Of a DNA stretch of 64,000 nucleotides, positions 40,671-48,138 are shown piece by piece. Source of the stretch: Rugamonas violacea. Its GTDB lineage: Bacteria; Pseudomonadota; Gammaproteobacteria; Burkholderiales; Burkholderiaceae_D. Numbering within the stretch: the stretch's first letter is position 1; each line of letters opens with the position of its first letter. Location of the stretch: the NCBI RefSeq assembly GCF_016461825.1, contig NZ_JAEMNU010000119.1, forward strand, positions 1 to 64,000, given 5' to 3'. The translations under genes were made by a program, and so were the position numbers. The notes under the pieces were generated by a model. That model searched no databases. It was not told the DNA's origin and saw only the letters and a program-made list of their open reading frames with translations.

Positions 40671-43553
40671 ATGGCCGACCCGACCCCACCCCCCGCCTTC
40701 CCGCCCGGCCTCGCCGCCGCGCCGGCCGCCGCGCCGCCGGCGCGCAGCCGCGCGGTGTTGTTGGCGCCGGTGGCGCTGGCGCTGCTGTGCGGCCTGGGCG
40801 CCACCGCCGCCCTGTTCTACGGCGTGCGCCAACTCGAGCAGGACAAACTGGCGCTGGCCTTCGAGCAGCGCGCCCACGCCCGCCTGCAGGCCCTGCGGGA
40901 GGGCGTCAGCAACGCCATCGCCGGCCTGCGCGCCGTCAACCAGCTGTTCGCCAGCACGCCGCAGGTGACGCGCCAGCAGTTCCGCCTGTTCGTCCAACCG
41001 ATCCTCGACCGTTCCCCCTACACCTACGGCATCAGCTACACGCGCTTCCTGCCGCAGGCGCAGCGGCCGGCCTTCGAGGCCGAGCTGGCCGGCCGCCTGC
41101 CGGGCCGGGCGATGACCGAGATGCGCGACGGCCGCGCCGTGCCGGCCGGCCAGCGCAGCAGCTACTGGGTGATCGACTACATCGAGCCGCTGGCCGGAAA
41201 CGAGGCCGCCTTCGGCCTCGACACCGCCTATCCGCAGGCCGGCAACGTCGCGCGCGAGCGCGCCTACGACACCGGCCTGCCGCTGGCCGGCGCGCTGATC
41301 GCGCTGGCGCAGGGGCCGGCGCCGCGCACCGGGGTGATCGTCTCGATGCCGGTGTACCGCTACGGCGCCGTGCTGGCCGACGTGGCGGCGCGGCGCAGCG
41401 CGCTCGAGGGCGAGACCAACATCGTCATCCGCCCCAACGACCTGGTGCGCAAGATCTACGCCGCCGCCGGCCTGCTCGGCGCGGCCGGCGTCAACCAGCG
41501 CGTCTACGCCGCCGACCGCGAGGAGCCGGCCGGCCTGGTGTTCGAGGAGCTGGCCGAGGCCGAGCCGGCGCCAGCGGCGCTGCTGCGCTGGCTGTATCCG
41601 GCGGCGCCGGCGCGCGCCGTGCGGCGGCTCGACCTGGCCGGCCAGCCCTGGTTGCTGCTCAGCTGGTCCAGCCCGGGCTGGGCCGCCGCCGACCACCTGG
41701 CCTCGCTGGCCACGCTGGCGCTGGGCCTGGTGCTCAGCCTGCTGGCCGCCGCGCTGGTGCAGGCGCTGGTCTGGCGCAACCGCCACATCCAGCGCCGCGT
41801 CGAGCTGCGCACCGCCCAGCTCAAGCAGCTCAACCAGGCACTGCGCCTGCGCGAGCGGGCCATCGAATCGAGCACCAACGCCGTCGTCATCACGGCGGCG
41901 GCGCCGCACAACCCCATCGTCTACGTCAACCCGGCCTTCGAGCGCATCACCGGCTACCGCGCCGCCGAGGTGCTGGGCAAGAGTCCGCGCCTGCTGCACG
42001 GCCACGACCTGGAGCAGCAGGGCGCCGCCGAGATCCGCGCCGCCATCCGCGAGCAGCGCGACGGCCACGCCGTGGTGCGCAACTACCGCAAGGACGGCGC
42101 GATGTTCTGGAACGACATCTACATCTCGCCGGTGCGCGAGGCCGACGGCGCCATCCACCACTACGTCTCGATCCAGCACGACATCACCGCCGTCAAGGCC
42201 TACGAGAGCGAGTTGCACCACCAGGCCACCCACGACGCCCTGTCCGGCCTGCCCAACCGCGCGCTGATGAAGGACCGCCTGCGCCAGAGCCTGCACCTGG
42301 CGGCGCGCAAGGACGAGACGCTGTGGGTGGTCTCGCTCGACCTCGACCACTTCAAGTTCGTCAACGGCCGCCTCGGCCACAAGGGCGGCGACCGCCTGCT
42401 GCAGGCGGTGGCCGAGCGGCTGCTGGCCGGCGTGCGTCCGGTCGACACCGTGGCGCGCATCGGCGGCGACGAGTTCGTGCTGTTGCTGTTGCCCGAGCAG
42501 GGCGCCAGCTGTCCGCGCGGCGACGAGGTGCAGCGCCTGCTGGCGCTGCTGGCCGAGCCGCTGGTGGTCGACGGCCAGGAGCTGTTCCTGACCTGCAGCG
42601 CCGGCGTGGCGGTGTATCCGGGCGACGGCGCCGAGGCCGAGCAGCTGGTCGAGCGGGCCGACATCGCCATGCACCGCGCCAAGGAGCTGGGCCGCGACAA
42701 CTACCAGTTCTTCACCGCCGCCATGAACGAGCAGCTCGGCGAGCGCCTGCGCATCGAGGGCGCGCTGCGCAGCGCGCTGGAGCGGCGCGAGTTCGTGCTG
42801 CACTACCAGCCGCAGATCGACGTGGTCGGCGGCCGCATCTTCGGCATGGAGGCCTTGATCCGCTGGCAGCACCCGGAGCTGGGCATGGTGGCGCCGAGCC
42901 GCTTCATCGGCCTGGCCGAGGAGACCGGCCTGATCCTGCCGATCGGCGCCTGGGTGCTGCGCAGCGCCTGTCTGCAACTGCTCGAATGGCAGCGCGGCGG
43001 CCGTCCCGGGCTGCGCATCGCCGTCAACGTGTCGGCGCGCCAGCTGGCCGCGCCGGGCTTCGTGCAGATGGTGGCCGAGCTGCTGGCCGAAACCGGGCTG
43101 GCGCCGCGCTGCCTGGAGCTGGAGCTGACCGAGAGCTTCCTGATGCAGGACGTCGAACACGCCATCGGCATGATGCGGCAGTTGAAGCGTCTCGGCGTGC
43201 TGCTGGCCATCGACGATTTCGGCACCGGCTATTCCAGCCTGGCGCACCTGAAGCGCTTCGAGGTCGACGTGCTGAAGATCGACCAGACCTTCGTGCGCGA
43301 CCTGGCGGTCGACCCGGACGATGCCGCCATCGTCGCCACCATCATCTCGCTGGCGGCCAATTTGAAGCTGGAGGTGATCTCGGAGGGCGTCGAGACGCAG
43401 GACCAGGTCGACTTTTTGCGCCGCCACGGCTGCCGCCAGATGCAGGGCTACCACTTCGGCCGGCCGGTCGACGCCGCCGCCTTCGAGCAGCTGCTGCTGG
43501 CCGACGAGGCGCGCGCCGGCCGCGCGGAGCAGGGCGCCGACAGCGGCGGCTGA
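40671..43553 (+). CDS. CHASE-PAS-GGDEF-EAL c-di-GMP turnover protein
   Basis: 960 aa from the ATG at 40671. Membrane helix (about 25-50), CHASE domain (about 80-280), second membrane helix (about 345-370), PAS (about 400-515, NPAFERITGYRAAEVLGKSPR), GGDEF (about 525-685, RIGGDEFVLLL intact), EAL (about 700-945). The EAL domain keeps the key residues: EALIRW, ELTESFL, DDFGTGYSS, KIDQTFV. Both synthesis and hydrolysis of c-di-GMP are therefore possible; which dominates cannot be read from sequence. It is monocistronic. Confidence 0.92.
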   Translation: MADPTPPPAFPPGLAAAPAAAPPARSRAVLLAPVALALLCGLGATAALFYGVRQLEQDKLALAFEQRAHARLQALREGVSNAIAGLRAVNQLFASTPQVTRQQFRLFVQPILDRSPYTYGISYTRFLPQAQRPAFEAELAGRLPGRAMTEMRDGRAVPAGQRSSYWVIDYIEPLAGNEAAFGLDTAYPQAGNVARERAYDTGLPLAGALIALAQGPAPRTGVIVSMPVYRYGAVLADVAARRSALEGETNIVIRPNDLVRKIYAAAGLLGAAGVNQRVYAADREEPAGLVFEELAEAEPAPAALLRWLYPAAPARAVRRLDLAGQPWLLLSWSSPGWAAADHLASLATLALGLVLSLLAAALVQALVWRNRHIQRRVELRTAQLKQLNQALRLRERAIESSTNAVVITAAAPHNPIVYVNPAFERITGYRAAEVLGKSPRLLHGHDLEQQGAAEIRAAIREQRDGHAVVRNYRKDGAMFWNDIYISPVREADGAIHHYVSIQHDITAVKAYESELHHQATHDALSGLPNRALMKDRLRQSLHLAARKDETLWVVSLDLDHFKFVNGRLGHKGGDRLLQAVAERLLAGVRPVDTVARIGGDEFVLLLLPEQGASCPRGDEVQRLLALLAEPLVVDGQELFLTCSAGVAVYPGDGAEAEQLVERADIAMHRAKELGRDNYQFFTAAMNEQLGERLRIEGALRSALERREFVLHYQPQIDVVGGRIFGMEALIRWQHPELGMVAPSRFIGLAEETGLILPIGAWVLRSACLQLLEWQRGGRPGLRIAVNVSARQLAAPGFVQMVAELLAETGLAPRCLELELTESFLMQDVEHAIGMMRQLKRLGVLLAIDDFGTGYSSLAHLKRFEVDVLKIDQTFVRDLAVDPDDAAIVATIISLAANLKLEVISEGVETQDQVDFLRRHGCRQMQGYHFGRPVDAAAFEQLLLADEARAGRAEQGADSGG

Positions 43554-43627
43554 ATCGTGCTAAGGTTGGCGCCGCGCTGGCCGCGCCCGGTGCCCGGCCC
43601 GGCCGGCGCGGCGCGGCTTAGCGACGC

Positions 43628-43647
43628 GAAGTGAAGTGAAGTGAAGT
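43628..43647. repeat. (GAAGT)4 pentanucleotide repeat before the SRPBCC gene
   Basis: Four perfect GAAGT units lie immediately upstream of the ribosome site (AGGGGGA) of the gene starting at 43661. Changes in copy number would alter the spacing of leader elements. Confidence 0.75.
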
Positions 43648-43660
43648 GAGGGGGAAGAGT

Positions 43661-44071
43661 ATGTCGAAGATATCGGTTTCAATCCAACTGGCCGCCTCGG
43701 CCGAGCGCGTCTGGCAGATGGTCGGCGGCTTCAACAGCATGCCCGACTGGTGCCGCTCGATCAGCAACAGCACGCTGCACGAGGGCGGCCGCGTGCGCCG
43801 GCTGGAGACGGCCGACGGCGCCGTCATCGTCGAGCGGCTGGAGACCTTCTCCGAGGCGGAGCGGCGCTACAGCTACTCGATCGTCGCCGCGCCGCTGCCG
43901 GTGACCAATTACCACGCCGCCCTGCGGGTGGGCGAGGGCGAGAGCGCCTGCGCGGTCGAATGGTCGAGCACCTTCTACGCCGCCGCCGAGGACGAGGAGC
44001 GCATCGTCGCGACGCTGCGGCAGATCTACCAGGGCGGCCTGGACGACCTCAAGCGCGCGCTCGGCGCCTGA
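43661..44071 (+). CDS. SRPBCC-family (START-like) protein
   Basis: 136 aa from the ATG at 43661 (AGGGGGAAG upstream); a GTG at 43646 is a less likely start. Compact helix-grip fold: an N-terminal KISVSIQLAASAERVWQMVGGF, the NSMPDWCRSI segment, a strand-rich core, and a long C-terminal helix (ATLRQIYQGGLDDLKRAL). This is the polyketide cyclase/dehydrase-like class that binds hydrophobic ligands. Ligand unknown. It converges with the M28 peptidase gene. Confidence 0.85.
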   Translation: MSKISVSIQLAASAERVWQMVGGFNSMPDWCRSISNSTLHEGGRVRRLETADGAVIVERLETFSEAERRYSYSIVAAPLPVTNYHAALRVGEGESACAVEWSSTFYAAAEDEERIVATLRQIYQGGLDDLKRALGA

Positions 44072-44083
44072 GGCCGCGGCGCC

Positions 44084-45712
44084 TCAGCGCTTGACCTTGC
44101 CGAAGGCGTCGCCCGCCTTCCAGCTCGGCCGGCCGGCGCCGTTGGCCAGCGCGTAGCCCAGGTTGAGGGTGAACTGGGCCTGCTGCAGCATGCCCGACAG
44201 GTCCCAGTCGGCGTGGTACTCGTCGCTGACCTGGTGGTAGTCGTTCTTGAAGGCGACCAGGCGCGCGCTCGACCGGTCGGCATCCTTGACGAAGCTGAAG
44301 TGGCCGTCGCCGGAGAACACCGCCGAGCCGACGTTGAAGGCCGGCACGCCGGCCTTGGCGAAGTTGAAGTGGTCGGCGCGGAAGTAGGCGCCCGACAGGT
44401 CGGCGATGGTCGGCGCCAGGGTCAGTCCCATCTGCTTGGCCACCAGGCCGGCGCTGGCGTACAGGCTGCTGCGCTCGGCGCCGGCGACGCCGATGTCGCG
44501 CGTCTTGCCGACGAAGTTCATGCTGTCCAGGTTCAGGTCGGCCAAGGTGTTCTGCAGCGGCCAGGCCGGCTGCGCCACGTAGGCGGCGCTGCCCAGCAGG
44601 CCCTGCTCCTCGGCCGCCGGCCAGAGGAAGATCTGGCTGCGCTTGGCCGGATGCCTGACCGCCTCGGCGGCCATGGCCAGCAGCGCCGCCGCGCCGGAGG
44701 CGTTGTCGATGGCGCCGTTCCAGGTGTGGTCGCTGGCGTCGTCGCGCCGGGTGCCCTCGTCCATGCCCAGGTGGTCCCAGTGCGCCGAATACACCACCGC
44801 CTCGTGCTTCAGTTTGGCGTCGCTGCCGGGCACCACGCCGAGCACGTTGAACTGCTCGACCTGGCGGATGGTGCTGCGCACCTCGGCGTGCACGGCGATG
44901 TTCAGGTCGACCGGGCTGAACTCGCGCGTTTCGGCGCGCGCGCGCATGGCGTCGAGGTCGTGGCCGGCGGCGGCGAACAGGGCGCGCGCGGCATCCTCCT
45001 GCAGCCAGCCTTCGAGCGGGTTGCCGGCGCCGGCCAGGTGGAAGCGCTCGTGGCTGAAGCCGTTGGCCGGCACGCTCCACGGATAGCTGGCCGAGGCCGT
45101 GGTGTGGATCAGCAGCACGCCGGCGGCGCCCTGGCGCACCGCCTCCTCGAACTTGTACAGCCAGCGGCCGTAGTAGGTGTAGGCCTTGCCGGCGAAGCGG
45201 TTCGGCTCGGCCTCGGTGGGCTGCGGGTCGTTGACCATCATGACCAGGATCTTACCCTTCAGGTCGACGCCCTTGTAGTCGTCCCAGCGCTCCTCCTCGG
45301 CGCGCACGCCGTAGCCGACGAAGACCAGCGGCGCGTCGAGCCGCACGTCGCTCTTGCCGCCGGCGGTGCCGAAGACGATCTCCTTGCCGGGCAGCGGCGT
45401 GATGCTCTGGCGGCCGGCCTGGAAGGTGACCGCGCTGCCGCTCAGCAGCTTGCTGCCTTCGATGCGCACCGCCTGGCGGTAGCCGCCGGCGAGCAGCGGC
45501 TTGAGGCCGATGACCGCGGCCTGGGTCTCCAGATAGCGCACCGCCAGGTCGCCGCCGCGCTGGCCGGTGCCGCGCCCCTCGAACAGGTCGTCGGCCAGCA
45601 GCGACAGGTGGGCGCGCAGCGGTGTCTCGCTCAGCGCGGGCGCTTGCTGGGCCAGGGTGGCGCTGCTGGACAGGGTCAGGCCGACGGCGACGGCGAACAG
45701 GGAAGGGCGCAT
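44084..45712 (-). CDS. M28-family zinc aminopeptidase, exported
   Basis: 542 aa from the ATG at 45712. Signal peptide (about 1-22). A PA domain (about 130-260) sits before the peptidase core. Zinc ligands are visible in SAHWDHLG (His, Asp), GAIDNASGAAALL (Asp), AAEEQGLLGS (Glu-Glu) and NLDSMNF (Asp). The late HFNFAKAGVPAF gives the final His. It removes N-terminal residues from peptides in the periplasm or outside the cell. It is monocistronic and divergent from the SDR gene. Confidence 0.9.
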   Translation of the reverse strand: MRPSLFAVAVGLTLSSSATLAQQAPALSETPLRAHLSLLADDLFEGRGTGQRGGDLAVRYLETQAAVIGLKPLLAGGYRQAVRIEGSKLLSGSAVTFQAGRQSITPLPGKEIVFGTAGGKSDVRLDAPLVFVGYGVRAEEERWDDYKGVDLKGKILVMMVNDPQPTEAEPNRFAGKAYTYYGRWLYKFEEAVRQGAAGVLLIHTTASASYPWSVPANGFSHERFHLAGAGNPLEGWLQEDAARALFAAAGHDLDAMRARAETREFSPVDLNIAVHAEVRSTIRQVEQFNVLGVVPGSDAKLKHEAVVYSAHWDHLGMDEGTRRDDASDHTWNGAIDNASGAAALLAMAAEAVRHPAKRSQIFLWPAAEEQGLLGSAAYVAQPAWPLQNTLADLNLDSMNFVGKTRDIGVAGAERSSLYASAGLVAKQMGLTLAPTIADLSGAYFRADHFNFAKAGVPAFNVGSAVFSGDGHFSFVKDADRSSARLVAFKNDYHQVSDEYHADWDLSGMLQQAQFTLNLGYALANGAGRPSWKAGDAFGKVKR

Positions 45713-45848
45713 GGGGACTCCGAAAAAGTGGGTGGCGAACGGCGGCCGGCAAGGCCGCGACGTGGTGGTCGGGACGCCGCCCCGGTGCTGCGACCGGAGT
45801 GGCGCGCCTATATTACTGCATTCGAGACGCCGCCAGCGGCGATCAAAC

Positions 45849-45925
45849 CACCCAAAGGCGTGGAGCGGGGGGCGGACTCCCCGCCTTGGCGCGGCGGGTC
45901 CGACCCCAGTTTCTGCCCTTGGGTT
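45849..45925. repeat. Intergenic GC-rich palindrome, copy 4 (diverged)
   Basis: Outer arms ACCCAAAGGCG and GCCCTTGGGTT are kept, and the right core CGGCGGGTCCGACCCC is intact. The left core is changed and about 12 bp longer than in the other copies. It lies in the divergent region between the M28 peptidase and SDR genes. Confidence 0.7.
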
Positions 45926-45981
45926 CGGCGGCGCGCGGGGGGCGCCGATTGTTCGCACCGCCGCAGTCGATTCGGGTAGCA

Positions 45982-46000
45982 TCGAACGATCATCGTTCGA
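45982..46000. promoter_or_regulatory. Perfect 19-bp palindrome, candidate operator
   Basis: TCGAACGAT-C-ATCGTTCGA lies 13 bp upstream of the SDR start and within the divergent region. Its symmetry and size suit a dimeric repressor such as TetR, MarR or AcrR types. No such regulator gene is adjacent. Confidence 0.6.
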
Positions 46001-46013
46001 AGCGGGGGAGAGC

Positions 46014-46841
46014 ATGCGCGTCATCATCATCACGGGTAGTTCGGACGGCATCGGCGCCGAAATGGCGCGCCAGCTGGCGCGCGGCCACGGCGGCGGCGTG
46101 GCGCTGGTGCTGGCGGCGCGCAATCACGAGCTGTTGCAGCGGGTCGCCGCCGATTGCGCCGCCGCCGGCGCGCAGACGCTGGTGGTGCCGACCGATGTGT
46201 CGGTGCAGGCGCAGTGCGTGGCGCTGGTCGCCGCCACGGTGGCGCGCTTCGGCCGCATCGACGCGCTGGTCAACAACGCCGGCCGCTCGGCCCACGCCCT
46301 GTTCGAGCAGGTGCAGGACCTGGGCTGGTACGAGGAACTGATGCGCATCAACCTGTGGGGCAGCGTCTGGTGCACCCACGCCGCGCTGCCGTATTTGCAG
46401 CAGTCGCGCGGCAGCATCGTCGCCGTCTCTTCGCTGGCCGGCCTGATCGGCGTGCCCGGCCGCACCGCCTACAACGCCAGCAAGTTCGCCATGGCCGGTT
46501 TCTTCGAGGGCCTGCGCGCCGAACTCAAGCCGGCCGGCGTCAGCGTCACCATCGCCTATCCCGGCGTGGTGGCGACGCAGATCCGCCACCGGGGTTTCAA
46601 CGCCGCCGGCGGCGCGTTGGGTAGCAGCAGCCTGAAGGAGGACCAGGCCATGTCGGTGGAGCGCTGCGCCGGCCTGATCGTCGCCGCCATGCAGGCGCGC
46701 CGGCGCGAGGTGGTGATGTCGGTCAAGGGCAAGCTGGGCCGCTGGCTCAAGCTGATCGCTCCCGGCCTGGTGGAGAACATGGCGCTGGCCGCGTTGAAGG
46801 ACGACGTCAAACCCAAGGAGCCGGTTAAAGGCCAGTTGTAA
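46014..46841 (+). CDS. Short-chain dehydrogenase/reductase
   Basis: 275 aa from the ATG at 46014 with GGGGGAG upstream. Classical SDR motifs: cofactor TGSSDGIGAEMA (6-17), NNAGRSA, catalytic Ser in VAVSSLAG, and YNASKFA (Tyr/Lys). PGVVATQI follows. The C-terminal extension is basic (KGKLGRWLKLIAPG). Substrate is unknown; DHRS7-like reductases for lipid or steroid-like molecules share this layout. Probably membrane-associated through the C-terminus (inference). Confidence 0.88.
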   Translation: MRVIIITGSSDGIGAEMARQLARGHGGGVALVLAARNHELLQRVAADCAAAGAQTLVVPTDVSVQAQCVALVAATVARFGRIDALVNNAGRSAHALFEQVQDLGWYEELMRINLWGSVWCTHAALPYLQQSRGSIVAVSSLAGLIGVPGRTAYNASKFAMAGFFEGLRAELKPAGVSVTIAYPGVVATQIRHRGFNAAGGALGSSSLKEDQAMSVERCAGLIVAAMQARRREVVMSVKGKLGRWLKLIAPGLVENMALAALKDDVKPKEPVKGQL

Positions 46842-46878
46842 GCGGATGTAAGACTCGGTAAGCGGATGTAATCCTCGT

Positions 46879-46907
46879 CAACGCGGTCCCGGTGGGCCGC
46901 GTTTTTT
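46879..46907 (+). terminator. Rho-independent terminator after the SDR gene
   Basis: AACGCGG pairs with CCGCGTT around a GC-rich loop, followed by a T run (46902-46907). A 14-bp direct repeat (GTAAGCGGATGTAA) lies just before it. Confidence 0.8.
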
Positions 46908-46917
46908 GCTCATGACA

Positions 46918-46936
46918 CGGGAATTGTCCCGGCCAC
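46918..46936 (+). promoter_or_regulatory. Conserved leader element of the first Lys/Ala-rich gene
   Basis: CGGGAATTGTCCCGGCCAC contains a GGGA/TCCC inverted repeat 26 bp before the ATG at 46962. An almost identical element is present before the second paralogue at 47420. Confidence 0.55.
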
Positions 46937-46961
46937 TAAACAACAGACAAGGATTACCACC

Positions 46962-47342
46962 ATGAGCAAAATCATCGCTTCCCTGATCGCCGGCCTGTTC
47001 GCTACCGCAGCATTCGCACAAGCCCCCGCCGCCAGCGCCACCGCTGCGGCGGCCAGCGCCCCGGTCGCCGTCAAGGCCGACGTCAAGGAACACAAGGCTG
47101 CTAAGAAAACCGAAGTAAAAGAAGTCAAAGCAGCAGAAAAAACCGAAGTAAAAGAATCCAAGGAAGTCAAGCCCGCCGCCAGCGCAGCGACAGTGGCCGG
47201 TAGCGCATCGGCCGACGGCCACGCCGCCAAGGCCAAGGGCCACCACAAGGCGGACAAGGCAGACAAGGCCGGCAAGGCGCATACGGACGCCGCCAAGGAA
47301 GTCGCTCCGGCCAGCGCCGAAGCCACTGCAGCGGTCAAGTAA
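46962..47342 (+). CDS. Exported Lys/Ala-rich low-complexity protein, paralogue 1
   Basis: 126 aa. A clean signal peptide (MSKIIASLIAGLFATAAFAQA) is followed by a low-complexity region rich in Ala, Lys, Glu and His with KEVKAAEKTEVKE-type repeats and a KADKADKAGKAH segment. No fold is recognised; likely disordered and periplasmic. The signal peptide and leader match the next gene, so the two arose by tandem duplication. The (K/A/E)-rich body resembles histone-H1-like or acid-shock-type proteins in composition only. Confidence 0.7.
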   Translation: MSKIIASLIAGLFATAAFAQAPAASATAAAASAPVAVKADVKEHKAAKKTEVKEVKAAEKTEVKESKEVKPAASAATVAGSASADGHAAKAKGHHKADKADKAGKAHTDAAKEVAPASAEATAAVK

Positions 47343-47382
47343 TCAGCCACCCCAGCCACACCGCATCAGCATCAACATCTTC

Positions 47383-47418
47383 GCAGCACATGCAGCACAT
47401 GCAGCACATGCAGCACAG
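47383..47418. repeat. Four tandem 9-bp repeats (GCAGCACAT)
   Basis: Units begin at 47383, 47392, 47401 and 47410 (last one GCAGCACAG). They lie in the leader of the second Lys/Ala-rich gene, just before its conserved element. Confidence 0.8.
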
Positions 47419-47419
47419 C

Positions 47420-47438
47420 CGGGAATCGTCCCGGCCAC
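47420..47438 (+). promoter_or_regulatory. Conserved leader element of the second Lys/Ala-rich gene
   Basis: CGGGAATCGTCCCGGCCAC differs by one base from the element at 46918 and lies 30 bp before the ATG at 47468. Confidence 0.55.
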
Positions 47439-47467
47439 CCCCTAAAACTGTTTAAAGGATTTTTATC

Positions 47468-47824
47468 ATGACCAAAATTATCGCTACCCTGATCGCCTCC
47501 CTGTTCGCCACCGCCGCTTTCGCTCAAGCGCCGGCCGCCAGCGCCCCTGCATCCAGCAGCCCGGCCGTGGTCAAGGCCCAGGCCAAGGAAACCAAGGCTG
47601 TGGCCAAGGCCGACGCCAAGGAAACCAAGGCCGTGGTGAACGCCGAGGCGAAGGAAGCCAAAGCCGTCGCCGGTGCCAAGGAAGACGTGGCCGGCGCCAA
47701 GGCCGACGAGAAGGTCGCCAAGGTGAAGGCGCACAAAAAGGCCAAGAAAGCCAAGGCCAAGGCCCACGCCGAAGCCGCCAGCGCCGAAGCCAAAGCCGCA
47801 CCGGCAGCCGCGCCAGCCAAGTAA
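47468..47824 (+). CDS. Exported Lys/Ala-rich low-complexity protein, paralogue 2
   Basis: 118 aa. Signal peptide (MTKIIATLIASLFATAAFAQA) nearly identical to paralogue 1. The body is KETKAVAKADAKETKAVV-type repeats and a KAHKKAKKAKAKAHAEAAS tail. It has the same composition and export as its neighbour, but the bodies have diverged. It is likely disordered and highly basic at the C-terminus. A terminator follows. Function unknown. Confidence 0.7.
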   Translation: MTKIIATLIASLFATAAFAQAPAASAPASSSPAVVKAQAKETKAVAKADAKETKAVVNAEAKEAKAVAGAKEDVAGAKADEKVAKVKAHKKAKKAKAKAHAEAASAEAKAAPAAAPAK

Positions 47825-47849
47825 TCGCGCCGGCGTCGAAGTGAGTAGA

Positions 47850-47879
47850 CAGGGTCCCGCGAGGGGCCCTGTTTGTTTT
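47850..47879 (+). terminator. Terminator after the second Lys/Ala-rich gene
   Basis: CAGGGTCCC and GGGGCCCTG form the stem (47850-47871), followed by TTTGTTTT. Confidence 0.75.
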
Positions 47880-47899
47880 GGCGGGGAGATATGCTGGCA

Positions 47900-47965
47900 A
47901 ACCCCAGCGGCAAAGAGCTGGGGTCGGACCCCGCGGGTCCGACCCCGGGTTGCGCCCTTGGGTTT
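47900..47965. repeat. Intergenic GC-rich palindrome, copy 5
   Basis: Arms AACCCCAG and CTTGGGTT enclose CTGGGGTCGGACCC-CGC-GGGTCCGACCCC. It lies between a terminator and the DEAD-box helicase leader. Confidence 0.8.
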
Positions 47966-48138
47966 TGTCCGCGTCCCGGAAGTCGGTGTCGGACTGTTAA
48001 TTCTGCCATTTTGATAGCGAAATGGGCGGGAAAACGCTGTTTTCTGGCGAACTTTGCGCCTGTTTGGCCGGGAGGGAGTAAACTACGCACAAATTTCTTT
48101 CGCAATTAGGCGATTCGAACATACTTGTGAGTGACGCC

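Noticed and set aside
40641..43454. A 937-codon minus-strand frame opposite the GGDEF-EAL gene
   Set aside because: Composition is typical of antisense shadow translation in GC-rich DNA, and the opposite strand encodes intact catalytic domains.
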